DNA of 64,000 nt from Sthenelais limicola (Eukaryota > Annelida > Polychaeta > Phyllodocida > Sigalionidae): positions 2,583,357 to 2,647,356 of the forward strand of contig OW804097.1 in the NCBI GenBank assembly GCA_942159475.1, written 5' to 3'. Position numbers and translations under genes: made by a program. The notes below the pieces were generated by a model. That model ran no database searches and had not been told where the DNA came from. It saw only the letters and a program-made list of their open reading frames with translations. Positions 36,240-47,764 of this stretch are shown piece by piece; the stretch's first letter is position 1, and every line of letters begins with the position of its first letter.

Positions 36240-37482
36240 ACACATACACACTCTCTCTCACTCTCACTCTCTTACTCACTCTCTCACACTCTCTCCCTTT
36301 GCCCCCTCCCTTTGCCCTCTCCCTCTCCACTCTCCTTTCCTCTCTCTCTTTTCCTCTCTCTGTTTCTATCTCTCCCTTTCCTCTCTCTCTGTCCTCTCTC
36401 CCTTTCCTCTCTCTGTTTCTATCTCTCCCTTTCCTCTCTCCCTGTCCTCTCTTCCTTTCCTCTCTCTGTTTCTATCTCTTCCTTTCCTCTCTCCCTTTCC
36501 TCTCTCTGTTTCTATCTCTCCCTTTCCTCTCTCCCTTTCCTCTCTCTGTTTCTATCTCTCCCTTTCCTCTCTCCCTTTCCTCTCTCTGTTTCTATCTCTC
36601 CCTTTCCTCTCTCCCTGTCCTCTCTCCCTTTCCTCTCTCTGTTTCTATCTCTTCCTTTCCTCTCTCCCTTTCCTCTCTCTCCCTTTCCTCTCTCTGTTTC
36701 GATCTCTCCCTTTCCTCTCTCCCTTTCCTCTCTCCCTTTCCTCTCTCTGTTTCTATCTCTTCCTTTCCTCTCTCCCTTTCCTCTCTCTGTTTCTATCTCT
36801 CCCTTTCCTCTCTCCCTTTCCTCTCTCTGTTTCTATCTCTCTCTTTCCTCTCTCCCTGTCCTCTCTCCCTTTCCTCTCTCTGTTTCTATCTCTCCCTGTC
36901 CTCTCTCCCTTTCCTCTCTCTGTTTCTATCTCTTCCTTTCCTCTCTCCCTGTCCTCTCTCCCTTTCCTCTCTCTGTTTCCATCTCTCCCTGTCCTCTCTC
37001 CCTTTCCTCTCTCTGTTTCTATCTCTCCCTTTCCTCCCTCCCTTTCCTCTCTCTGTTTCTATCTCTTCCTTTCCTCTCTCCCTTTCCTCTCTCTGTTTCT
37101 ATCTCTCCCTTTCCTCTCTCCCTTTCCTCTCTCTCTTTCTATCTCTCCCTTTCCTCCTACTTTTCCTCTGTCCCTTTCCTCTCTCTGTTTCTATCTATTC
37201 CTTTCCTCTCTTCTTTTCCTCTCTCTTTCCTCCGACTTTTCCTCTGTCCCTTTCCTCTCCCCCTTTCCTCTCTCTGTTTCTTTCTCTTCCTTTCCTCTCC
37301 CTCTTTCCTCTCTCTCCCTTTCCTCTTCCCCTTTCCCCTTCCCCTTTCCCCTTCCCCTTTACTCTCTCTTTCCTCTCTCCCTTTCCTCTCCCTCTTTCCT
37401 CTCTCCCTTTCCTCTCACTCTTTCCTCTCCCCTTTCCTCTCTCCCTTTCTTCTTTCCCTTTCCTCACTCAGTTTCCTATTCC
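36240..37482. repeat. 1.24-kb pyrimidine tract, irregular CCCTTTCCTCTCT repeats
   Basis: Almost every base is C or T on the plus strand. The left part is built of 13-bp CTCTCCCTTTCCT blocks alternating with a 13-bp CTCTGTTTCTATC-type block, and becomes irregular after about 37140. Stop codons need purines, so all three plus frames stay open for over 400 codons; these frames are not genes. The opposite strand is correspondingly purine-rich. Confidence 0.97.
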
Positions 37483-38088
37483 AAAGGATTTTGTTATACT
37501 AAAACACACTTCCTCTTTCTCTTCACTAAACTTTCTGCTCACTGTGTATGTCTTAGTGTGAGTGCTGATATAGAGCTTATCTGGGGATATGCTGACAGCT
37601 GACACCATAAGTCTTCCACTAGTGCACTATGCTCCACTTGTACTGACATCTCGGCCCTGACACACTTGTCTGTATGGCCTTATTTCCCTCACAGTTACTC
37701 TAGCTTAACGTTGCTCACTTGTCCATATGCTATTAATTACTCTATAAAGTTTTCATCACCATATATTTAGTAATTAAGAAAATTTAAGAAAGTTTTTGAT
37801 AGATTTAGAAATTAATGTATTTAAAGTTTTTAAGCTGGTTTAAGGTTTGAGATGTCTATTGGTTGCTGAGTAAATCAAGACTGGCAGGACTTGCAGGTCC
37901 AATATGATACAATTCCAGTGATGTTCCCAAGTATAAAAGGCAAGTAATAGATACATAAACATGCACACTGTAACAATGTAATATGTTAATCAATAGCAGA
38001 TAAAACAAAAAAAGTGAAAGACAGTCTCAGCTCAGAGGCGACTCAGAGTCGATTCAAGGTCCCGCCAAACTGAGGGAAAACCTCTTGC
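37483..38088. other. Intergenic, nothing recognised
   Basis: About 600 bp of AT-rich DNA without supportable coding, RNA or element signals. The duplicated UGT flank begins near its right edge. Confidence 0.4.
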
Positions 38089-38727
38089 TCCAATCTGCAA
38101 GATTCCATTTAAATCCCATTAGAACACAAGGGATTTATAATGTACAAAATAAAGTATTTCTTGTGATATCTGGAGCACTGATATTTCCTTGACCCGACCT
38201 TGACCTTAATCCTGATATTTTTTGTACACTTTATCTCTATAAGTTTGATGTTCCATCAGATGTAAATAATTGTATTGAACCGTTTAATTGAGTTTAAAAG
38301 ATAAAATTCATGTCTACCAGATTTCCAGTAGGGAACAGTTTGCCAAATATTATTGCCTTTATTTTCGTAATGATACTTTGTATTAATCATAAATTAGTAT
38401 TTAGTAAATAAGTTGGTGTGTAGAGAGTTTGTAGGTCTGACCCAAGTGTGTACCATGTAAGTGGGTCAGTGGGACAACCTGTATACATGTAGATAGGGCC
38501 ACCTTATACACATATACATATATGGCCACTACTCACTGGGGAACAAGTTACATCTCCTGGACAGGTGCCGTAGAGGGGTAGAGCTCTAATTACACATCTG
38601 AGGTGGAAGCTGCAGGTACTGGGTTCTAAGCCCACACTACTCTCCCTGTGCTACCTTACCACTCTATAGGACTTAACGGGAGCTGTGGGTTCACCATCCA
38701 GACATCTATACCATATACCCACCCACT

Positions 38728-40818
38728 ATGCACCTTCACCCCTTCCTCCTGGGTGTCCTCCTGTGTTGCCTAGCAACAGGAGGGGTGGGTAAGAGGATTC
38801 TCCTGCTCCCGTATAATTTTGTCAGTCAGGTCAACCTGGCCAGGATTCTTGGGGAAACTTTAGTCGCAGATGGGCATGAAGTCTATTTGGGCATCACCGA
38901 GACTTTCCCCAAAATGGACCTTTTCAAAGATTCGAAGGTAAAAACCATCACAAATCCTTCTTTAATTTCCCAAATGTTATTCTATGGAAATCACTAAAAC
39001 TGGTGACTATTTCAGTTATTCAGTGATTTGTACCATTCTACATTAAGATGTTTTATATGAAATGAATCGTACAGTTTATATTTCTCCTTTGCAATGGCTT
39101 ATACATGTTTTCAGGTCATGTAATAAGTAAGATCTGGTGCCAATATGTAACCACTGACCTACATATGAAGCTGACCTTGTTTCCAATATTAGTTCAGATA
39201 TCCAGCATCCATTATGTATAATCTAATAATGATATCCAGCATCCACTGTGTATAACCTAATAATGATATCCAGCATCCATTATGTATAACCTAATAATGA
39301 TATCCAGCATCCATTATGTATAATCTAATAATGATATCCAGCATCCATTATGTATAATCTAATAATATGTACAGATTATAGCCATTGTTAACCCTTTAAT
39401 CACCAGCCTATACAAGTTATACCATTGTTAACCCTTTAATCGCCAGCCTATACAAGTTATACCATTGTTTGCAGGTGCAGTTGTTGGTGCACAAAGCACC
39501 ACATGTAGACTTCCACTCCATGAGCAGGGAGCGGCGGGCAGATTTCTTCCAAGCCATGCTGGACACCAGGGACATTATGCATGTCCTGCGCCAAGGCTGG
39601 CCTGAGATTCTCCACATGTGCACAAACCCTCTCAGTGACCGCCAGTACAGGAATGCCATCGAGGCTCTCAACTTTGATCTGGCCATCGTTGGTCTAGTCT
39701 TTGACGCCCGATGCTTCCTCATCCTGCCCTATGACCTGGGCATCCCCTATGTGGGCCTGACAGCTTTCTATGAGCCATGGCTGTCCCGCTCTCCTGTCTT
39801 CCCATCAGTTTACCCCAGTAATATGCTGGGTCCTGTGTTCACAGACCACATGAACTTCATGGAGAGATTGTATAATGTGTGGCAGAATGTGGACTGGGTG
39901 TTGTGGCCGGGGCTGTCTAATATAGATGATACTTTACTGCAGCAATACTTCCACCACCGGCCTGCCCTCAGCCTCACTGAGCTGAGTGCCCACTGTCTAC
40001 TCCACCTCATAGAGCTGGATCCTCTGCTGGACTACCTGCGCCCCACCATGCCTAATGAGATCACCGTGGCTGGTCTGACCATCACTCCCCCCTTCCCCCT
40101 GCCCCCACACCTCCTCCAATACATCCAAGCTGCACCAGAGGGTGTTATTCTCATCACGTTTGGTTCAGGTATCCATGTGTTTGAGCCGGCGCTCTATGCC
40201 AGGATCAAGGAGGCCTTGTCCCGGGTCCAACACCAAGTATTGTTGAAGCATGAGCGTGAGTCTGCGGTGGACATGCCTGGTAATGTGGCTGTGCATGAAT
40301 GGCTGCCCCAGAATGATGTGCTGGCCCACCCCAACACTAAGCTCTTCATCACACACTGTGGTAACAACGGTCAGATGGAAGCCCTCTACCATGGTGTGCC
40401 CATGATTGGCATCCCACAGTATGTAGACCAGTTCCACAACTGTAGGCGCCTCACCCACCATGGCTATGGCATCTGCCTCAACCCTCATACCTTCACTGCA
40501 CAGGACCTGGAGACAGCCATCTCTGACATCCTCACCAACTCCTCCTATAGGCAGGCCATCCAGCGGGCTTCAGCTATATTTAGGGACAGGCCCATGACAC
40601 CTGGAGAGACCAGCTTGTACTGGATCAACCATGTGATGAAGTATGGTGGTGACCACCTCCGCTCTCATGCTCTAGACATGCCCTGGTACCAGTACCTCCT
40701 CCTGGACATCCTTGCCTTCCTATTGGCTGCTGGCCTGGTTACCATGGTTACTGTATGTTGTGTGCTCCACCAGGTGTTGAGGTGGTGTCGGGCGGCAAGG
40801 CATGTGAAGCAGGAATGA
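38728..40818 (+). CDS. UDP-glycosyltransferase (GT1 family), copy 2
   Basis: A tandem paralog of the gene at 23273, with the same structure. Exon 1 is 38728-38937 (identical in protein, two silent base changes), the phase-0 intron is 537 bp, and exon 2 is 39475-40818, giving 517 aa. The UGT signature (361-389), WLPQNDVLAHP, signal peptide and C-terminal membrane span are all kept. I count 28 differences from copy 1: 25 lie in residues 92-323, one is L408H, and two are in the tail (G511A, W512R). Besides Gln34 at the family His position, residue 143 (the family's dyad Asp) is Gly (GGT at 39691-39693). Open frame, splice sites and AATAAA are intact, so it looks expressible; a change or loss of glycosyl transfer chemistry is inference. 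Confidence 0.9.
39200..39367. repeat. Intronic 34-bp minisatellite, about five units (UGT copy 2)
   Basis: Repeats of GATATCCAGCATCCATTATG plus TATAATCTAATAAT in the copy 2 intron. Copy 1 has two units at the matching place, so the array expanded or contracted after the gene duplication. A second 40-bp unit next to the acceptor (about 39383-39462) is also doubled in copy 2 and single in copy 1. Confidence 0.9.
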
Positions 40819-40954
40819 AGTACACAGCCACTTGTCAAATAATAAGATTATTCAATCTTAATTTCTTGATGATATATAATCTATATGATATAAAATTCTC
40901 TTCATTTTCATTTTTGGACTGCAACAAGAGAGTGAAAAAACATATTTAGAAAAT

Positions 40955-40960
40955 AATAAA
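40955..40960 (+). terminator. Polyadenylation signal of UGT copy 2
   Basis: AATAAA lies 137 bp after the stop codon at the position matching copy 1. Similarity between the copies ends about 10 bp later, so the duplicated unit stops just past this signal. Confidence 0.6.
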
Positions 40961-40974
40961 TGTATTGTTTTTTG

Positions 40975-41379
40975 TCACCCAGGGCTTCAGAATACAGGTT
41001 GTCTTGGGATTCAGTGCCTGGGGAATATTCTTCCAGAATGAGTTCTGCAGCTTTTTGCTCTGCCATCTTCTGTTGTACTAGGTAATCATTCTTCTCAATT
41101 TTATCAGGCTTTTCCAACAGTAACTTCAGTTTGGACTCCTGGTCCTCCAGCATGGTTACCTTGTTGCAACTTACATCCACTTCAACTTCATCATCAACCT
41201 GGTTGGATCTTACACCTCTTTCAACTTCATCATGTTTCTCAAGCAATTATTCATGCTTTTCAAGCAACCTGAATAGGGTTTTAAAGTCTGTTTCGGTAAT
41301 ATTCCAGTGACTCATCCCTCATTTTTTCAATTGGTGCCAAGAGGCCTAAATCCCCAGGTGATTCTCCTTCTTCAGCCAT
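40975..41379 (-). pseudogene. Broken charged coiled-coil-like coding fragment
   Basis: On the minus strand, ATG at 41377-41379 opens MAEEGESPGDLGLLAPIEKM and reaches a stop after about 32 codons. A shifted frame continues TDFKTLFRLLEKHE, meets one more stop, then reads LLEKHDEVERGVRSN and on through a Glu/Lys-rich helix-prone stretch to ...YSEALGD, where the UGT copy 2 3' flank begins. One frameshift and one in-frame stop indicate a pseudogene. Its 3' end seems cut by the border of the UGT duplication. The family is not recognised; a transposon gag-like origin is possible but unsupported. Confidence 0.5.
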
Positions 41380-42265
41380 AGTGGCAGAGGAAGGAGGAAC
41401 CAAGAGTGCTAGTTAATGTCTTGAGAATAGGTGACCAAAGGATATCCACCAGAATTAAGTATTGTCCTTTACAGTTGTTATCTTTGTCGTCCAAGTAATG
41501 AGGGTAAATAGTTTATACTACAGTGACTTAACTCGTTCGGCTTGACCCAGATCCCAGTCGTCTCTGACCCAAATAGGACACTAGTTGGCCTCTAGTCTAT
41601 ACTATACTTCCATGTGACAAGGAGTGACCTATATGGGTAATCCATGCTTGTCCTGCAAAGATTTAAAATTATGTTAATCCTGGGTGTGAAAATGTCTTTT
41701 GTCAAGCATTCCTGTAATTGTAATCCAGACTTTTTGGGGGTCACATCACTACAGGAATTAAATTGGTTGATTTGTATTCCTTTATACAAGCCTTCTTTAT
41801 CTTAATCCTATGCCCTGGAGCATCATGGGCGATTTTTCTGTGAAAAACGTGTTTGGGTTTGCACAGAGGCAGAACACATGTTTGGTATAAAATTGCTGAT
41901 GTTCATGCTTTGAGTTGCCTATAACATTAATTCTGTAAGAGAAAAGTGTAATTCTCCGCATCTCCTCTGAAACTGCTGGAGGGATTGTCACGATTTTCAC
42001 GGTGGACATACTGTGTCATAATAGAACCGTTCCACTATGTTTTATGAGGAATTTCCTAGAAAATAATCGTTTAATAAGGGTTTAATAAGGGTTTCAACTT
42101 AAATTTACACCCCTCCATTACGCTCACTTGTTTAAATTTGACTTTCCAAAAGAAAGCAGTAGCTGGACAAACAGCAAACACAAGTCAACAAGTTTAATGC
42201 CACGTCATAAGAACGTTTTGTCATAGCAACAGAGTTCAGCACTGCATTTTCTGGAATGGGTTAAT
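41380..42265. other. Intergenic, only dispersed-repeat similarity
   Basis: No gene is supported. The segment 41815-41900 resembles 31900-32010 and marks a dispersed repeat. The rest is unremarkable AT-rich DNA. Confidence 0.4.
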
Positions 42266-42598
42266 ATTACACCCCTGTGCTGTTGCTTCCTATACCTTCA
42301 GCATTGTATGTCACACTTGGTCAAAGTGGTGCATAACATGTGAGTTATGTCACCCTGGGGACATACAACAAGTAGGTCCGCCCAAAACGTAAATTACTTC
42401 TTTTATTTTTAATTATTTATATTTTTTATTTATTAATGGGGTGTAATAAATATGGAACAAAGCTCGGGTGAAGTCTGTACACTTGTTAGTGACCTCGGAA
42501 GCACAGAAGATCTTGGGCTAACACCCTCTAACTTCCCGCGCTCCCTTGGTCAATAACAAGTGTACAGACTTCCCCCTTGCTAGGTTCCATCTATATAT
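42266..42598. repeat. Dispersed 330-bp repeat with internal hairpin, copy 1
   Basis: Nearly identical to 51629-51957, starting ATTACACCCCTGTGCTGTTG and ending GGTTCCATCTAT. The right third can fold: AAGTCTGTACACTTGTTA near 42471 is inverted as TAACAAGTGTACAGACTT near 42554. No target duplication or coding frame is evident, so it is an unclassified mobile or foldback repeat. Confidence 0.8.
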
Positions 42599-43775
42599 TA
42601 ACCTTCCCCAAATTTTGCTATGCGATATAGGCCTATTTCTCCCACACATATATAGGGTTTATGGCACCTTTAAAACGCTATGAATGCGTATTGTTTTCCT
42701 TTGTTTTTACCCATGTTTCTAATGAATAAAGATCCGATGTTGGACAAAAAAAAAAATATTAACCTTCCCATCACGTTATCACACAATATTGAATAATATT
42801 AACCTAATAGCCCAAGGGAGATAACCATCTCTTCCACTGCCAGAAGTCAATTTTGTATTTATTATACCTCCCCCGATTTTTTAGGTGAAAAAATAGTGAA
42901 AATTCGATGGAAATTAGAGTCAGACAACAAACTCTGTTCACCACACTGTTTTGTTTACTTCTTGGAAAGTTTCTACTTCCGGTCCCCCTCGCTCATTTTC
43001 GGGTCTATTTTTCTATTTAAATACGCAATAAATTCGCAATTTCACTGCTGCTTACCATTACAATAATTGTTATATCATTACATACAATGTATAACAAGTT
43101 TTTTTTCGCGAAAATAATTATTTAAATACAGAAAATAAGGATGCAAACATGGGCCTATTTTTTCAACAAAAATTCCGCCAGCGGTGATGAATATGGTATG
43201 CAAATACCGCCAGAGGGTGATACGGTTTTCCAATGCTATAGCCTATGGCTTTCCATACCATCCCGCTCAGAGGTATAATGATGAATAATATTAACCTAAT
43301 TATGCCATATTTCATAATTCCAAAATACATCTCGGACAGAAGGCGGTCATTACAGCTGAACAAGGTCTCCGAGGTTGAATTACCATCACGATATATATAT
43401 TGAAACTTTATTTTCATTTTGTTGTACATAAGGTCTATATGAAAATAGGACTCTCATCTCTGCCAAAGATAGTTCTACCGACGGGCCCCTCTACATCTAA
43501 ATAGTAAATAATGCTTTACATATAGCAAACATTAGAATAAAGCAGAATAAAATAGTATAAAGTACATTTGGCTAGTTAGCCTTGCAGAACGGTCAAATAG
43601 GGGTTGGAGTAAGTCTTACATGCATTTCTTATCACACAATGTTGAACAAGTTTAACCTAATTATGCCATATTTCATAATTCCAAAATACATGTCGGACAG
43701 AAGCCCTCAGGCCTCGCGCGGTCACTACAACAACAGACAGAGGTTGAGGCGGGGTTGAGGAGCCAGCGGCACTCA
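42599..43775. other. Intergenic with short direct repeats
   Basis: AT-rich, no gene supported. A block of about 60 bp containing TAACCTAATTATGCCATATT and TCATAATTCCAAAATACAT occurs at about 43290-43345 and again at about 43650-43705. A weaker match (AATATTAACCTAAT) lies near 42795. A CpG-containing stretch (43710-43780) leads into the hAT-like insertion. Confidence 0.4.
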
Positions 43776-43780
43776 CCACG

Positions 43781-46059
43781 CAGGGGCGGATCCAGGATTT
43801 CCTGAAGGGGGGGGTTCAGGTCTGAGAAAAGGGCACATGTTGGGGACTGAGTGCTGAAGGCATGAAGCCCCCCAGAGGAGGGTCCGGGAGGGTTCTCATT
43901 CGGGGAATTTTTAAAAACATACCCCTTAGATGGTGAATTCTGAGTGGATGAGCATATTTTTTTTAGTGTATGTATTTTAACTTTTTAGCTTTGGAATTGC
44001 TGCTTTACATTACAGATGATGTCGAAATTATAATAAATATTGACAATGACATGTTAAGGCCTGTAGGGGTCACTGAGGGGGACATTTCTAGGCTGGGTGT
44101 ACCTGACTGTGCAAGTGCCGAAGGCACAAGAACCACTAGGGGGGTCAGGGGGCATGCCCCCCCTGGAAAAAAATGGAATTTAAGGTGCAATTTGGGGGCA
44201 TTTGGTGCATTTGGGAGCACAAAAAATGTATTTAGTCACAGATAAATAGTGAAGAGTCCATAGATATTTCTAATACTTATTTCAACAACCATGTTCACAA
44301 ACTAAATCTAGGCCCAATAGACAGAACTGAATAGATTTTAGTAATAAATACCAAACAAATTTTAAATGTGGGGTCGATAAATTCTAATGAGATATGACAA
44401 ATGACAAATTTTATTATGCGGAAAATAAGGGAATCAATAGAATTTCCAAAATTCATATATAAGTTGAAGTTTATCTTTTTTCGGGTGAAGTATAGTCCTA
44501 GACATATTTAGCAGATGCATTTTTAATTTGAATCTTGAAAAACGCCACTATTTTTTCGGTATTTTTGTAAAAACAATTTAATTTTTTCCCAATTTAATAT
44601 GCAGCATTTCCCAATAGATTTGCTTACTAAATGGGTACAACTGAGAGTACCCACAGCAAACTTTGTTTCACAAACTTATTTATTTCAGACAGCTACAACT
44701 ACAGATAAGGCCAAAAAAAAATAGGTGTGTTTCCGATTTACCCCCCCTACCTAGAAAAACCTTACCCTACCTAAATTTTTTTTTACCATACCTGATTTTT
44801 CTCCATCATATCTTACTTTTTTTGGATTTTTTGACAAAAAAAGCTCATAAAAGCAGGAAAACGGGTTTTCCTAACCTGGAACTGTCAAAAGGCACATTAC
44901 CCATGTTCAAAACAACTATTGTTATGAAAAGGTCATTTTTTTCAGTTCTTGGGAGGTTGTTTCCAAACAAAAAAAAATAACAAAAAAAAAAAAGTTACCC
45001 CCCAACCTAGTTTTCAGCCAGATAAATCGGAAACACACCTATTTTTTTTTGCCTAAACACAATGTATTTAGCCTGCACCAGGGGCGGAACTATGGTCTAA
45101 AATGAGGGGGGGTCAAAATAAAAAGGGCACATCAGTCCATCCCCCAAAAATGAGCCAGAGGGGCACAAAGGCATACAAAGGAGAGATCATCAGAAAATGT
45201 TACTTTGATATATCAATAATTCATATCTGTTCAGTCTAATTTAGCAGAAGTTAAAGGACAACACATTGCATGATTGCTAATTGTACAAATTTGTAGACCT
45301 GCCTAATGTGCATTTTCTGAAGATCTGACTGACTAGGGGGGTAAGGGGCATGCTGCCCTGGGAAATTCAAAAATTTAAGGTGCCATTTGGAGGCATTTGG
45401 CACTTTTTGAAGCCCAAAAAGAAATTAAGACACCTTTGGTTCCTTTGTCTAAGAAATTAAGACACCTTTGGTTCCTAAAAAAGATTTTTGGCTGTTCAAA
45501 AGGGCACTTTTGGTTGTAAAAAAAGACACTTTTTGGTTGTTACACTTACAACAGAAAAGGGGCATATTGGGTTGTAAAAGAGGGCACTTTGGGCTATTCA
45601 AAACGGCACTAAGTCTTATGAAAATTTTGAGGGGGATCAGGGTGTTCCCCCCCCCCTTGCCAGTGCACTAGGCCTATATGTGTAGACAGTAGCAGTAGCC
45701 ATTAATTGTTGGTTTTATGTTGGTTTAATAATACTACGTGAAAAAATGGGCCATTTCCTCATAGAGTGCCATAGACTTTGGAATGGGAAAAAGGGCACTT
45801 TGGGGCGGAAAAAATGGCACTTTGGGGCGGGAAAAAGGGGACTTTGGGGCAGGAAAAAGGACATTTTGGGACGGAAAAACAGGGGACTTTGGGGCAGCTA
45901 AAAAGGGCACTTTTGGGCGGATAAAAAGGGCACTTTTGGGCGGATAAAAAGGGCACTTTTGGGCGGGAAAAGGGCACTTTTGGGGAGGGCAAAAAGGGCA
46001 TCATGGGGCCCAAGGGGGGGGTTCGAACCCCCCGAACCCCCCCCCTGGATCCGCCCCTG
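43781..46059. mobile_element. 2279-bp hAT5-like non-autonomous element, copy 1
   Basis: The termini are inverted: CAGGGGCGGATCCAGG at the left and CCTGGATCCGCCCCTG at the right. CCACG at 43776-43780 is repeated at 46060-46064. CAGGG ends with a 5-bp duplication fit the hAT5 branch of hAT transposons. The interior has no transposase. It contains a nested MITE (44709-45053), an internal CAGGGGCGGAACTATGG end-like motif near 45079, a G-rich block repeated near 44140 and 45340, and a subterminal array of about 24-bp GGGCACTTTGGGGCGG-type units (45777-45990). Minus-strand reading of the right end yields a spurious Gly/Pro-rich frame. Confidence 0.92.
44709..45053. mobile_element. 345-bp PIF/Harbinger-like MITE nested in hAT copy 1
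   Basis: Inverted ends of about 30 bp starting GGCC or GGC, then an A run, TAGGTGTGTTTCCGATTTA and TACC-type blocks. They are flanked by TAA at 44706-44708 and 45054-45056. A TWA target duplication with GGC-type ends is characteristic of PIF/Harbinger MITEs. A diverged relative lies at 51979-52231. Confidence 0.82.
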
Positions 46060-46064
46060 CCACG

Positions 46065-47759
46065 GCAGCCATCATACTTCTGCCGCGCGCGAATCTGGGT
46101 CACGCGTTAAGGCGCGCGCGCTAACTGCGCCCACTGCTTTAATGAACTCTACTTAAAACCTCTCTTATCCTAACTGCCTGACTTTAATTCAATGTATTTG
46201 TTATTTATACAAAGTGTTGTACAAAAAAGGAGAGCTGCATCTGAAAGTTAATTCCAGGTCTTCCAGCGGGTTCCTAACTAGTTGGGAATGATAGAATAAA
46301 ATAATTTGATTTTACATTATCAAATATTATAGTGATTAATCTCCCACCTTATAAATTTTACATTATTATGCCAAAATGTTTCTATGTCTACTGTAGTGGC
46401 GTTTGGTTGATGGCAGAAGTAGTTTATGGTAGTAAAACGGTAAACATCAACACTTCAATACCAAGTCACGCCCTTTATAATTTAGGTTATGGAATATGAC
46501 GTAACTTAATCATTACGAGCATTTTTTAATTATCATATAATTATTGTGTAACTTTAGTGGTTATTGCGTAAGTATTATGCAATGTTTTGTGGTACTGTAA
46601 TCTCGCTGTTAAAATCTTATATTTGACTAACACAGAATGTCTCTAAGTTAGGGATATAGGAATACAGAGCATTAATAGGATCGATAAGAGGTCAAGGTAA
46701 AGGAAAGGCGCTTTTGTGTAAGTCAATAACAAACAGTAATCCATATAAATCCCCCCAAACACCCACCCACCACCATCCCCACCACCCCCAACCACATCTA
46801 CTGTGTTTTAAACAGTTTTATTTCGTGACAAATTTCACAAGGTGATACATCTCATTGTACGAAAACCTGACTGTTATAAATACAAAAAATCTTTTAAAAT
46901 AAGTAGAAATTCACGTTTAAATTATATACTAAATTATCAGATAGTTCACTTTCGCCTCACTCCACTAAAATCATGTAAGCTACATAGAAATACGTTACAG
47001 AATATGGAGTACAATAACAAAAGCTTAATGTGTGTGTTTTCGGCCGCTTAAAACAATTCCGAAAAAAAACAAGGGTTGATCAGATATCGACTTGAAAAGT
47101 CGAAACAAATCTGATAAATGTATAATATATTGAATGTTTATATTATAAACATTCAATTGTCTGGATATATCCTGGTACAAAATATTCATTCAACACAATT
47201 AGGCTGCACGAATCTAAACAATCTAAATCCCCGCAACCCCAGGAAACAAAGCCCCGCAATAATTCCCCCCTCAGTAATTAAGTGACTAACGATTGTTCAA
47301 AGCGACCCCTACGTCACAATGCCGCACTAATCACGTTATATTGTCCACTAAACGTGTCGACGCTAGCTTAATGACGTCACACCTGTGCGCGCAACCCACT
47401 GTAGCCAAGCCCTGCCTCCACTAGGCCGACCCAGTCACCCGTCTGCTTGATTACAAAACATTACTGCACTAAATCGCAGAGATTTAGGTCTACTTTATTG
47501 TTGGATATTTCACTAAAACCATTAATTGTTGGATTCAATGCACCCGGTCTCCCTACTCTGTCAGGTGTCCAGTGGTCGCAACTGGAAAAACGGCGTAGTG
47601 GAAACGGAGCTTAAGTGGCGTTCACAACTGCCCCTGAGAGGCTGAGTCTATTTACAAGACTAGACTAGTAGAAGGGAGATATAGTAGCAAGTTGGCAATA
47701 ACGGATCACACATTCAACTTGTTGCATTTTGTATGATTTACTTCACTTTACTTCCAGTA
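46065..47759. other. Intergenic between the two hAT-like copies
   Basis: No supportable gene in 1.7 kb. There is a CpG-rich stretch (about 46080-46130), a C-rich low-complexity stretch (about 46750-46795), and a perfect inverted repeat, ATTGAATGTTTA with TAAACATTCAAT, at about 47131-47159. Confidence 0.4.
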
Positions 47760-47764
47760 CATTT

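Noticed and set aside
36192..37602. Three overlapping plus-strand open frames of over 400 codons and a minus-strand Arg/Glu/Gly/Lys-rich frame
   Set aside because: They exist only because a pure pyrimidine tract cannot contain stop codons. The composition is purely repeat-driven.
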